A stretch of DNA of 64,000 bases, from contig JANBTT010000019.1 in assembly GCA_027578915.1 (NCBI GenBank), positions 108,672 to 172,671 of the forward strand, read 5' to 3'. Positions 20,310 to 28,958 of this stretch are shown here, in pieces. The DNA is from Coemansia sp. RSA 1200 (lineage: Eukaryota > Kickxellomycota > Kickxellomycetes > Kickxellales > Kickxellaceae). How positions within the stretch are numbered: the first letter of the stretch is position 1; each line of letters opens with the position of its first letter. Under the pieces are notes generated by a model that did no database searches, was not told where the DNA came from, and was given only the letters and a program-made list of their open reading frames with translations. Made by a program: the position numbers and the translations under genes.

Positions 20310-22160
20310 CTAAGCAACAACAGAGGAAGAATGAGAAAGAGAAGAAGCATCACCATGCATGCGGTTGGCGAACGCAGTCTTACCCGATTCAAGGGAGTCA
20401 GTAATGGGCTGTAACATCCTTTCGACAGTAGCACCAAGCGCAGCGTTCTTGCTCTCAATAGCATTCGCACGGATAATCGTCTCACGGATACGATTCTCAA
20501 CGCCAGTAAGAGCATTTACAATCTTCTCTGCCTTCTGGCGCCGCTCAACAGTTAGTGGCAGCCGCAAAAGCGCCCACAGATGCCGCAGCATCTCAGTACC
20601 CGCGCCATGGCACTCTGCAATAGCTGTGGTAATCTCCTCAGGGATCCCCAACTCCTCTATCCTGTTTGGGCGACTCTGTGCAGCAAGCTTGTGGACGGCT
20701 CCAAGCATGCCAGCCATTGTGGTCTGCGGGTCTCCACAGCCGTCGAGCGGACGCGCAATATCGAAATTCACGCGCAAGGCAGCACGGATCGACTCAGGGT
20801 CGGTTGTTTTGCCGCCGTTTGCAGGTAATGCGTCCACGCCACCATTGTCTTCCTTCACAAGACTAGTGAAATATCTGGATCTATCCTGGATGTTCAGCTT
20901 GACGCGCTTTTCGGGGGCATGCTCGCGCAGATCGCTAAGCGTAGTCGCCTGCTCCAACGCCCTATCGGCGGCCTTATGGTCAGAAGCCAACAACATTCCG
21001 CGCTTGCTATTCAAAACCGACTGCAAAACAAGCTCCGAATGGTGGTTGAATCTGCGGATCAGCGACAGTTTACTATCCCGTGAAGTAGGTCGCATAGTGA
21101 AATCGGGTGCATTCCCAGTCTCCACACTATCCTCCTCAGTGCGCGTCAGATCCAGTAGTCTGGATAAGTAGGCAAAGTCAAACCTAGCCGAATTTCCAAA
21201 GACCACATCCTCCTCCTGCGTGCAACGGTCGAAAATCGGATCGCGACTGCCTCTGCCCGACGAATCCGACGACCGACCGCGGTTGAGGAACTGTGAGGCC
21301 ACAAACCGTTTCCAGAACATCTTCTCGCTGACCTTGTGTGGAACATTGTCCACGTAGGCGCGCTTCACCTGCGGGAACTCCTTGAATATGCGTCGTGCGA
21401 TGTTTGGCGTAATCGTGTATTTAAAGTTACCAGACTCTTGTGTACTGGGTGTCAGATCCAACCAGGCCGATGTTTCGCCCTTTCGCAGCTGCGACTGAAT
21501 GGCCTGCGTCTCTAATATATGCTTACGCGTACTCCAGAACTCGTCCTCGGATATTAGGCCAGAAACCACCAGACTCTTGTGCACTTTGGATAGCTCAATG
21601 TTCTTTGCCAATACTTCCTCGCGTAGTTTTATTTCTTCGGCTGACGCAGGCACTGCGCCAATCTTTACGTTTCCAAACCGATTGCTATCGCCCTCACCAC
21701 CAGTTGCCTCGCCACCTGCTTCGCTGCCTCCCTGCGTATCCTGTTGCTGCCTCTGTTGCTGTTGCTGAGTTGACTGCTGTGCTCCCTGTTGGCCAGAGGC
21801 ACCACCACCCTGCTGGGCTCTCCTGTTGGTAATGACAGAATACTCCCCCACATACTTTTCACGGTCAGCAATAGCAGCGTCTTTGTTGGCTGTTTTCCAA
21901 GTAAACGTCGGCTTAATAGAAGGCGAGGCATCGGACGCCGAACCAGCTGCAACAGCATATATCCGCAGCATCACTTTCTTAGCCTCTGCTTTACTCACTT
22001 GCTGAATACGGAAATTCTCGTGTAGGATCTCAATTACTGGCGTCTCAGACCCGGCCTTGCACCAGGCTAGTCGTTTGGTTGTAAAATACAGTACGCCATC
22101 TTCCTTGTTGCTAACGGTTTCAGAAGTATGTTTAACGGTTTCGCCAGGCAAGAGAATCAT
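20310..22160 (-). CDS. TFB1: TFIIH core subunit Tfb1/p62
   Basis: 616 aa from the ATG at 22160 (MILLPGETVKHTSETVSNK). The open frame extends upstream without an ATG in good context. Residues about 1-110 form the PH-like domain that in Tfb1/p62 binds acidic activation domains and Rad2/XPG: DGVLYFTTKRLAWCK, then IRIYA-type strands and TFTWKTAN. A Gln/Gly-rich linker follows (about 125-175). Two BSD-domain regions come next, including ISEDEFWSTRKHIL (about 210) and a KMFWKRFVASQFL segment (about 300). The C-terminal half is helical. TFIIH opens promoters and serves nucleotide excision repair. No intron is needed. The gene borders the AT-rich transposon island but keeps normal composition. Confidence 0.93.
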   Translation of the reverse strand: MILLPGETVKHTSETVSNKEDGVLYFTTKRLAWCKAGSETPVIEILHENFRIQQVSKAEAKKVMLRIYAVAAGSASDASPSIKPTFTWKTANKDAAIADREKYVGEYSVITNRRAQQGGGASGQQGAQQSTQQQQQRQQQDTQGGSEAGGEATGGEGDSNRFGNVKIGAVPASAEEIKLREEVLAKNIELSKVHKSLVVSGLISEDEFWSTRKHILETQAIQSQLRKGETSAWLDLTPSTQESGNFKYTITPNIARRIFKEFPQVKRAYVDNVPHKVSEKMFWKRFVASQFLNRGRSSDSSGRGSRDPIFDRCTQEEDVVFGNSARFDFAYLSRLLDLTRTEEDSVETGNAPDFTMRPTSRDSKLSLIRRFNHHSELVLQSVLNSKRGMLLASDHKAADRALEQATTLSDLREHAPEKRVKLNIQDRSRYFTSLVKEDNGGVDALPANGGKTTDPESIRAALRVNFDIARPLDGCGDPQTTMAGMLGAVHKLAAQSRPNRIEELGIPEEITTAIAECHGAGTEMLRHLWALLRLPLTVERRQKAEKIVNALTGVENRIRETIIRANAIESKNAALGATVERMLQPITDSLESGKTAFANRMHGDASSLSHSSSVVA

Positions 22161-22371
22161 ATTAAGTGAGCAAATAATAATAATAATAATATAATTACAC
22201 GAAAGCAATAAAAGAAAGAACTGAATGTATTGACAAAACACAAAATTCAAAAAAACTGCGTGCAGAGGTAACCTTACACGACAACAATTGGTGATTACGA
22301 TTATTCCATCAGATCAGCTATAATCAGTTCACGATAATCGGGCTGTTGTTTCAATTAAGCTTTTTATTCGG

Positions 22372-23424
22372 TTAAGCGTCAGAGTCGTGGTACTTTCCCA
22401 GTTTGAAGAGCTTCTTGGCATTCTCACGACCGACGTCAAGATACTGCTGTGGGCCACCCAGCGCCTTGGTCAAGTTTGCTTGGTCTTTGTCATACCAGCC
22501 TGCGCCCGCCTCAACTTTCTCGTAAGGGGAATCCACACTGAACAAGATGCGGTCCGCACCGATGTAGTCACAAACATATTTGACAGTTTCAGTCGAAAAG
22601 TGGCCCGAGGTGGTAATGTAGATGTTGTTCTTGAAGTAGTGTAGCAAGGGCTTCCGGGACATTGTATCGCTACGGGAGTCGGCAAGAGGACGCTCCACAT
22701 CCTCGAGCCAGTGGTTGGTTCTCCAGAGATCGTAGGGAATTCTCTCGCCCAAGTGGCCTAGAATCAGCTTTAACTTTGGGTTTCGGTCAAAGACCCCGTT
22801 GGTGATTAGCCCCATAGTATGAAGAGCCACATCCTGAGCAAAGGAAATGGGAGGTCCGATCAGGTAGCGACGATCCTTGTAGAAGGTGTCATACACTTTT
22901 CCAGATGCCGCAGATGGGTGCAGATACACTGGGACGTCAAGCTCAATGCATTTCTGCCAGAACACGTCAAAGGAAGGATTATCATATAGGATGTAGGTCT
23001 CTCCATCCGGACCAGCGCGCTGCCAGTTGTTCAGCAGTGCGCCATGGAACCCGAGCTGCTTAACACAGCGCTCCAGCTCCTGTCCTGCTTGTGCCGGGTC
23101 ATGCATCGACAGGGCAGCAAAGGCGCCCATACGATCCCGGTGGTCTTTAATCTCGTTGTGAATCCAGTTGTTGGCATCAGTCGCATGCTTTTCAGCCTTG
23201 GCCTTGTCGGGGATTCCTTGAACACCAGGGACGGTCAGCGAATAGATGGTATAGCCAATTCCGTTCTTGTTTGAAATGTCAAGTCGTCCACCTGTGGGAC
23301 TTTTGATTTCACTCAAGTACCTGTCGAGATCCTTGGGAGCGATGTACAGGGCTGCCTGCTCACGGCTGCTGTTCGCCAAGTCGGGGATCTCGTAGGCTTC
23401 TTCGAAGGAAACTTTTCCACGCAT
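22372..23424 (-). CDS. Amidohydrolase-type aromatic acid decarboxylase (2,3-dihydroxybenzoate / gamma-resorcylate family)
   Basis: 350 aa from the ATG at 23424 (MRGKVSFEEAYEIPDL); the frame runs upstream only through a TTG. The N-terminal FEEAYEIP corresponds to the LEEAF motif that supplies a metal ligand in fungal 2,3-dihydroxybenzoate decarboxylases. Further motifs are VPVYLHPSA (metal His), LGHLGERIPYDLWR and ILFSVDSPYE with the catalytic Asp. This is the ACMSD-related amidohydrolase superfamily: zinc- or manganese-dependent, cofactor-free decarboxylases of hydroxybenzoates. Length is normal for fungi. The exact substrate (2,3-dihydroxybenzoate, gamma-resorcylate, salicylate or another) cannot be fixed. 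A paired sequence repeat lies 150-240 bp upstream (23571-23659). Confidence 0.82.
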   Translation of the reverse strand: MRGKVSFEEAYEIPDLANSSREQAALYIAPKDLDRYLSEIKSPTGGRLDISNKNGIGYTIYSLTVPGVQGIPDKAKAEKHATDANNWIHNEIKDHRDRMGAFAALSMHDPAQAGQELERCVKQLGFHGALLNNWQRAGPDGETYILYDNPSFDVFWQKCIELDVPVYLHPSAASGKVYDTFYKDRRYLIGPPISFAQDVALHTMGLITNGVFDRNPKLKLILGHLGERIPYDLWRTNHWLEDVERPLADSRSDTMSRKPLLHYFKNNIYITTSGHFSTETVKYVCDYIGADRILFSVDSPYEKVEAGAGWYDKDQANLTKALGGPQQYLDVGRENAKKLFKLGKYHDSDA

Positions 23425-23570
23425 GATGGTAACTTTCAATAAATGTCAAAATGAAAATCTGGTAGACTATAAAAGATGTGGCTTTGAGGAGAGGAGGCAA
23501 TACTGTTCTTGCCAACACGCTCTATTCGTGGAGATATATCTGTTGCTGAGAGCAATGAGTGAGGACCGGA

Positions 23571-23659
23571 GATCGGCGTTTGACACTTATCAGCCCTCCA
23601 AATGATATGTGATTCGGAACAATGGGCAATGACTTAAGATCGGTGTCTGGCACTTATCA
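23571..23659. repeat. Two 22-bp direct repeats in a promoter-like region
   Basis: GATCGGCGTTTGACACTTATCA (23571-23592) and its relative at 23638-23659, which differs at three positions. Both contain TGATAAG on the minus strand, the core bound by GATA factors. They lie upstream of the decarboxylase (minus) and also upstream of a plus-strand TATA-like site. They share their core with the modules at 26455 and 62557. Confidence 0.7.
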
Positions 23660-24481
23660 TTCCTCAATAATGATAGTTAGGGTGCTATAAGCTATTCCTG
23701 ACAATGAGCGCTTTAGTATAAAAGCAACAACTTGTCCTGAATAGTAGTTTCCATAGGTTTCCTTATAGTAAATAACATACTTTTTATATTCCACTTGAAA
23801 CTCCATTGAAACATATCTTCGTATTTATAGGTTTACAAAGCCAGGCCATGGCTTCAATAATGCTGTCATAGTGAATCAATTGATGTTCGTTTAGACACTA
23901 TAGTCTGGAAGCGGGTGAAGGCATAGCTCAAAACAAAACTTTCCTGCACTCAGCCAAAGCAATGGGGCGGTTGAGAGCTAGGCCTTGGGTCTAAAAGAAT
24001 CAACTACGATTGTAAAATGCCTAGATTCAACGGCAAACTTTTGTAGCAGATAATATACCATTGTAGGCATAAATATTGAATCTGGCCAGAATGGATAAAC
24101 TTAAGACATCATAAAAAAGTATTCCAGCTTCGAGAATTTAATATTCTAGCTACCTGCTTTCTGAAGACACTGAGTACGCATTAAAATATACTATGCCCCT
24201 TTGTATAATTCTAAAACCAGAAATGTGGGAAATACTAACACCATGCAAACATTGCATGATGAAGGAAGGCAAGCATTAGATCGACTTTGCACGATTTTAT
24301 ATACTGCGCATAACCATTCAAGCAGTATTTTCCAGAAAGGCAGGGCTCAACATCGACACACCTTGGTTCCAGTTTGAACCAGGTGAAACATCACAACCTG
24401 CGAAGCTGAATATCACTTCATCTTCCTTTCAACGCAGGCATTCCACACTGTCATTGCTGTGTTTCTTTTTTTTATAAACTC

Positions 24482-24615
24482 CTTTGTTTAGTAGCATGAT
24501 TCCACTTTTTTCGTTTTCCGAAAATTTACTTCCAAAATCAAAAAAACTGGGTCCACATCCATAGCTCCAACTACTTTTGGTGACTTGTGGAATAAAAAAA
24601 CTAGCAAGGGATGCT
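24482..24615 (+). repeat. Dispersed repeat, copy 2
   Basis: Second copy of the repeat at 16472-16600. The best stretch is AAACTGGGTCCACATCC (24545 on) through TTTTGGTGACTTGTGGAAT. Confidence 0.6.
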
Positions 24616-25100
24616 AGTAAAGACAGATACTGGGAAGGGGCATGTGTTATTAGCCAGAGCGTGAGAATTGCGTTTTTACGGCCCTCCTATACCCGCAACA
24701 TGAGGCAAGGACCGGAATTTGACAATGCCCAGAGTCGAACCCAGGGCTTACGAATTGTGATGCAGAAATCACGCTGAGGATCAACATTGGAAGGCACCTT
24801 GTGATACTTGATGTGTTCTTCGCATTTCCTTATTTAAAGCGACTTGCGCGCTTATGTTATTAAAATATAATCCTTAGCTATTTTTTGAGCCAACATCCTC
24901 GTAAATTATTCATCACACTGACGCTACAATAACGCATTTTACATCCGCTGGGACATCAGGATATCCCATCCCCTCACAATTCTTGTTATTTTCTTTCAGG
25001 TATCTTATAGTGAAAGCTAAATATAACATTTTTACATCTGCAAATAATAAGGTTCACAGGCAAAGAAAGCCTACGCGAGGCTATCAAAATTGTAATGTGG

Positions 25101-25108
25101 TATATAAG
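25101..25108 (+). promoter_or_regulatory. TATA box of small orphan gene
   Basis: TATATAAG, 151 bp upstream of the preferred ATG at 25252 and 40 bp upstream of an alternative in-frame ATG at 25141. Confidence 0.55.
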
Positions 25109-25251
25109 CCCTCCAAAATGTTCCTGTCATAACAAAGCAGATGTTGTTTGCCCAACAATCCTTTCCTCATTTTTACAATTCGCTGCTACAACTAAAAGCC
25201 ACGTCTTTCAACACTTCTTTTATTTTTAAACAGAACAACCGAATAAACAAT

Positions 25252-25470
25252 ATGAGTGAAATATATAAAAGTAAAGCAGATGTTATCAACTTTATTGATA
25301 TTAACCGAATGAAAAAAGTTTTTCCTCGGAAAGACCCCAATAGTGAAAACTTTTACCTTGTGTCAAAAGAATCTCCCGACAAAATGTTTGCCAGCGAACT
25401 TTATGAGTATGCAAAAGAGAAATGCCAACAACACAACGACAGTGTCCTAGCAAGAAGATATAGTTATTAG
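25252..25470 (+). CDS. Small orphan protein, Met-Ser start
   Basis: 72 aa, beginning MSEIYKSKADVINFIDIN and ending VLARRYSY. The same frame is open back to an ATG at 25141, which would add 37 mainly hydrophobic/polar residues. That ATG lies only about 40 bp after the TATA box, so the internal start is preferred. The protein is charged and soluble-looking, with no signal peptide, membrane segment or recognised domain. The gene is single-exon, AT-rich and sits in an AT-rich island. It resembles the other small genes of the window in layout (TATA, short leader, MS start) rather than in sequence. Function unknown. Confidence 0.5.
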   Translation: MSEIYKSKADVINFIDINRMKKVFPRKDPNSENFYLVSKESPDKMFASELYEYAKEKCQQHNDSVLARRYSY

Positions 25471-25772
25471 AAAATGGAAATTCTGATACTTTGGTTCAAT
25501 ACATGTGATTTCCTCATCACTAGCAGCTGCTCGTCATCCGCAAGAGTTGTTAGTTGGGAGGGGAGTTTTATTAGAAGTCACTTAAATGGTTAGGATTTTG
25601 GTTGTAAACACTGCGAATAGCAAAACAGAAATTGTTGCAGCTAATACTTCTTTATCTATTTTTTTACTTTTCTTTTTATACAACAATAAAAAAGGACGAT
25701 GAGATGACAGATACTCTATTTTTCAAAAGAGGTGGAAGGAAATACAAAATTGGATGGTAACAATGAATCTAG

Positions 25773-26309
25773 TCAGTCTATATATGCGGAGAGTATCGAA
25801 CAGTATCGGGCCACACCCACAGTCATAAGTTTGGTGAACCTCGGAGCAATTAAAGACTGGGATTTAAGCGACTTGTTGACCACATTATGCATCGAGCACA
25901 AGTACTGTTTGAGCTTGTTGCGGGATCCAACGAGAGGCTGGTATTTCTTCAGATGCTGCTGGGAGTGGTGAGCGCAGTCACCGCATGTGTAGAGCCGGGA
26001 CAATAGGAACAGGAAGTCCTTTGCCGCATTCTTCTTGTCCCGCGTCGGGCCCTCCGGGTACCTTGACGCCATAACGTGAAGGAGATACCAGCTGCGTCTG
26101 CCCAGCTGCGCACGCAGCGTCTCGTTGACAATCTTGCCCATCACCAAATTCGTGCCGCCATGCCACATGTTGTCGCCCAGATCCACTAGTCGGACGCCGG
26201 TGCCGGGGCCTACTTCATTCAGAAGATTCGCAAATAGCCATGCATCGTTGCTGCGCAAATTCAATAGTGAGTAATCTACAAGCTTGTCCCAGTAGTTGTA
26301 TACGGCCAT
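25773..26309 (-). CDS. Erv/ALR-type FAD-linked sulfhydryl oxidase
   Basis: 178 aa from the first in-frame ATG at 26309. The domain fills about 60-160: GRRSWYLLHVMASRYPEGPT, then LYTCGDC with the redox-active CxxC, and LCSMHNVVNKSL with the flavin-contacting HN-x-x-N motif. This order matches yeast Erv2 and ALR. Such enzymes make disulfides and pass electrons through FAD to oxygen. A hydrophobic stretch (ALFAATLFFLGLLSMAV) lies just upstream in frame and would be a signal anchor as in ER-resident Erv2. However, an in-frame TGA at 26360-26358 separates it from two ATGs that are in another frame. Either a one-base frameshift hides the true start or the protein starts at 26309 with a shortened anchor. 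Confidence 0.75.
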   Translation of the reverse strand: MAVYNYWDKLVDYSLLNLRSNDAWLFANLLNEVGPGTGVRLVDLGDNMWHGGTNLVMGKIVNETLRAQLGRRSWYLLHVMASRYPEGPTRDKKNAAKDFLFLLSRLYTCGDCAHHSQQHLKKYQPLVGSRNKLKQYLCSMHNVVNKSLKSQSLIAPRFTKLMTVGVARYCSILSAYID

Positions 26310-26454
26310 GCTTAGCAGTCCCAGGAAAAAGAGCGTTGCTGCAAACAACGCGGTCTTTCATCATGTCCATGGTAACAAATCATGAAAGATTATAGATAAT
26401 AGATAAACGTGTTTCTTAGATCAAAGCAAAAGATAGCCTGATATTGATGCAAAG

Positions 26455-26512
26455 CGTTTATCGGCTCACACAATGATATCAAAGCATACTGATATGTTTG
26501 CGCATATATGAG
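26455..26512 (+). promoter_or_regulatory. Repeated upstream module, copy A
   Basis: Starts CGTTTATCGGCTC and runs to TTTGCG and just beyond. It matches the minus strand at 62612-62557: by hand, 41 of the first 48 positions are identical. A TATA box follows 7 bp after it and a 53-aa gene 166 bp after it. Confidence 0.65.
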
Positions 26513-26518
26513 ATTGAC

Positions 26519-26527
26519 ATATAAAAG
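26519..26527 (+). promoter_or_regulatory. TATA box
   Basis: ATATAAAAG, 159 bp before the ATG at 26678. Confidence 0.55.
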
Positions 26528-26677
26528 TGACATTGTGCCTTAGTATCATTTCTTGGGAATTTCTCCTCAGAATATATAACAATTTCTTTTCTCTTAAAAA
26601 CGTTTATTTACTCTCTCCAAAACCCATTACTCGTGCTAGATATTATATATTTTTAGTATCTCGTCGTACTGCTTTTA

Positions 26678-26839
26678 ATGATGAGTGCTGGAAAGGTGAT
26701 AACTAATGGAGCTGGGCCTAGCGCAGGTGAACTAACGACTGCAGAGACCCGAAACATGCATATGACAGGGGGTTTTGATCCAAATTCGCTTGACGGACTC
26801 AGCCAAATAAAGGACAAACGCGACGTAGAATTTGCCTAA
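26678..26839 (+). CDS. 53-aa orphan protein
   Basis: ORF of 53 codons starting MMSAGKVITNGAGPSAGELT and ending DKRDVEFA, followed by TAA. It lies 159 bp after a TATA box and 166 bp after a conserved upstream module, which is the main reason to believe it is transcribed. The peptide is small, polar, rich in Gly/Ala/Thr, and without a signal or membrane segment. Function unknown; a spurious ORF is possible. Confidence 0.4.
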   Translation: MMSAGKVITNGAGPSAGELTTAETRNMHMTGGFDPNSLDGLSQIKDKRDVEFA

Positions 26840-27051
26840 ATGTAAAATCCAGAAGATCCGATTGGTAATAAATCAAATTTTCCTGATAAAAGTAAATCAT
26901 CGGCTGGGTCATTATTTCTTAATTTCATAAGCGATCCTTTTGTTTTTTATCGCTGTTCCTTGCAATTTATTTTCTTTGAATTATCTTCTTCTATAGTTAA
27001 TATCCGTATTTCTAATTGACGCTACTTTATTCTGCGAAATCGACCTAAAGA

Positions 27052-27891
27052 ATGTTAGCTGTTGGATTGCGAATGAGTGGAATGCACTGCTTCCGACCGG
27101 CAGGGAGTTTGCTGACAAAAACAATCGGCAGACCAACGATAGGCACCGTCTACAGACAACCAAACCGAATGGCCTTCCCAGCAACAGCCGCCGCATCACT
27201 GGGCGCCATCAGAGAGCACAACTCAACGGCGTTCACCAACAGACATTTTTTCCTGGAGGAATTCGGACTATTCTCCGACTTTTACAGCGCCCCACTGAAA
27301 CACTGGCCATCGTTTTTCAGTAAGGAATGGTATCCGTATTTCAGAAAGAGTTTTAAAGAGATGTACAGGGGCGTGTGGTCGTACTTTGTGACCAAATACA
27401 ACCTGACAGGGTGGAGCAAGAAACAGTTTGCAGTGGAGGCCGAAGGGCTGTACAATGTGATGAACGAAGTGTACGCGGCAGGGGATCTCGACACCCTTGG
27501 CACCATTTGCATGTCGGCGTTCCATTCGAAAATGAAGGGCGAGATCAAGCGCAGACAAAATGATTTTGAGTGGGAGGTGGTTCGGTCGGTTAATCCTCCC
27601 AAGATCCTTAAGATCAGAAGCGCGGCTGTGGCCCCCAAGTTCACGGTCAGCCAGATCACCCTGCGTATCGATCAGATCCAACGTGTGGTTCTGCTGCCCA
27701 GAGCTCAGAAGCATTCGAGACGCACGTCATCATCCTCTTCTTCTGCGTCTATCTCTGCCCCGATCACTAAGGAAACGCATGTGGTGGAGTATGTTGTTTT
27801 CCAGCGCCTGGTTACCGATAAGACTTCGCCGTGGGTCATCTACAGGAAACTCGATGTGCCCACCTGGGACTTGCCTGCAAAGAAGAAGTAA
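27052..27891 (+). CDS. MBA1: Mitochondrial ribosomal protein mL45 / Mba1-like (Tim44-like domain)
   Basis: 279 aa, ATG at 27052. Residues 1-60 are basic and hydroxylated with no acids before ~50, a mitochondrial presequence. The rest is a Tim44-like domain: WSKKQFAVEAEGLYNVMNEV, AAGDLDTLGTICMSAFHSKM and VVEYVVFQRLVTDKTSPWVIY. This matches mL45/Mba1, which sits at the mitoribosome exit tunnel and helps insert nascent chains into the inner membrane. Length is close to yeast Mba1. A Ser-rich loop occurs around 225-240. The family is clear; whether it is a permanent ribosomal protein or a receptor is not decidable here. Convergent with bL32m, 240 bp apart. Confidence 0.83.
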   Translation: MLAVGLRMSGMHCFRPAGSLLTKTIGRPTIGTVYRQPNRMAFPATAAASLGAIREHNSTAFTNRHFFLEEFGLFSDFYSAPLKHWPSFFSKEWYPYFRKSFKEMYRGVWSYFVTKYNLTGWSKKQFAVEAEGLYNVMNEVYAAGDLDTLGTICMSAFHSKMKGEIKRRQNDFEWEVVRSVNPPKILKIRSAAVAPKFTVSQITLRIDQIQRVVLLPRAQKHSRRTSSSSSSASISAPITKETHVVEYVVFQRLVTDKTSPWVIYRKLDVPTWDLPAKKK

Positions 27892-28131
27892 GCGGGTTAA
27901 CGGGGGGTTTTGGAGCTTCTTTTTCCCCACTTTTTACGTAGTCCTAGCATTCAGCTTTTGCCAATACCAAAAACGAATAAACAAATGGATACAAGAAGTG
28001 TGCCTCATTTGCAACAAGGATGTGATACTAACTGACATTCTTTTCTTTATTTATTTAGCAAGATCTTTTTTCCGTTCATGCACTAAGGAAGGAACGTAAT
28101 TTTAAATCATAAGGTAAAAGGAAAGGAATCT

Positions 28132-28533
28132 TTAGCTCTCCTGCTGTTCCTGGGCGCGCTTCATGTCCTTCAGCGTGTGCTTGATGTTCTTGTAACAGTT
28201 TTTACAGATCTGCGAGATAAGCTTAGGACGACCGCACCCGGGACACGGAACAATGTCCTTTCTGTTCTTAAGGCCCTTGTTGGCCATACGCATGCGCTTC
28301 TTCGAATGACTTGTACGCTGTTTCGGGACCGCACGAAGAATGGCCTGTTCCAGCAGATCGTTCAAAAGACCCAGCAGTCCAAAGCCTATGGCGCCTGCGA
28401 TGCGTGTGGGGTTCTGGAAAATGCTGCCAATCCACCCGCCGGCTGTCGCTGCATATGGTTGCCGTGGTACCAGAAGCCCTGCGACTCCTGTTCTCTGGAC
28501 TAAGGCACCTGCAGAGCGCAATGCAAGGGCCAT
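28132..28533 (-). CDS. MRPL32: Mitochondrial large ribosomal protein bL32m
   Basis: 133 aa, ATG at 28533. The N-terminal ~75 residues are basic and hydrophobic, including a presequence. The mature part begins near AVPKQRTSHSKKRMRMANKG, which is the start of bL32, and continues with the zinc knuckle VPCPGCGRPKLISQICKNC (two CxxC pairs). In yeast the m-AAA protease removes the presequence and this licenses ribosome assembly; the AVPK-like junction is visible here. Divergent from the alanyl-tRNA synthetase. Confidence 0.93.
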   Translation of the reverse strand: MALALRSAGALVQRTGVAGLLVPRQPYAATAGGWIGSIFQNPTRIAGAIGFGLLGLLNDLLEQAILRAVPKQRTSHSKKRMRMANKGLKNRKDIVPCPGCGRPKLISQICKNCYKNIKHTLKDMKRAQEQQES

Positions 28534-28958
28534 TCTTGTATTGTATGCGATTGATTTACAAGGAAGGGGGAGGAATGAAAAACAAAGTTTTGAATTAGCG
28601 TTTAGGAAATGACAAGAAAATTTAGTAGCAGAGAAAAAAGGGCAACCACTTCAAGCTTAGAGTTCTGCTAACACAAGACGATAAGAAAAAAAAGAAGCAA
28701 GATCAACAAAAAAAAGCTTGCAATGATTTTGATCCACAATCGACCCGTATTTTTGTCACTCTTTTTTATTTTCTGAGCAGCAGCTGGAAGAGTAGTCATC
28801 AAAAGGCTGGTTTCTAATTAGCACCCGTTCCTGTCTCTTCTTCTGGTGACATTTTTATACCGCTAATAACTAAAAACACACACACTTTTACTTGTACTTC
28901 TACTCGGTCGCCTGGATATTCGCGACTACTAAAGACGAAGAAGGGGCGTGGCGAGGGG
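28534..28958. promoter_or_regulatory. Divergent promoter, bL32m / AlaRS
   Basis: 425 bp between two mitochondrial translation genes transcribed apart, with A-rich stretches (28684-28720). No specific site recognised. Shared control of both genes is possible but not shown. Confidence 0.4.

Larger units (their letters stand above)
23425..25251. other. AT-rich gene-free region with promoter-like repeats
   Basis: 1.8 kb. It contains the upstream region of the decarboxylase, two 22-bp repeats (23571-23592, 23638-23659), plus-strand TATA-like sites TATAAAAG (about 23468) and GTATAAAAGC (about 23717) with no long ORF behind them, a dispersed repeat (24482-24615), a degenerate tRNA-like stretch around 24725-24795, and the TATA box of the next small gene. 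I see no intact gene. Confidence 0.5.

Noticed and set aside
24715..24800. Minus-strand tRNA-like sequence (GGGTTCGACTCTGGG, A-box-like GATCCTCAGC)
   Set aside because: B-box-like and A-box-like parts exist, but the T stem, anticodon stem and acceptor do not pair properly. At best a decayed tRNA-derived repeat.
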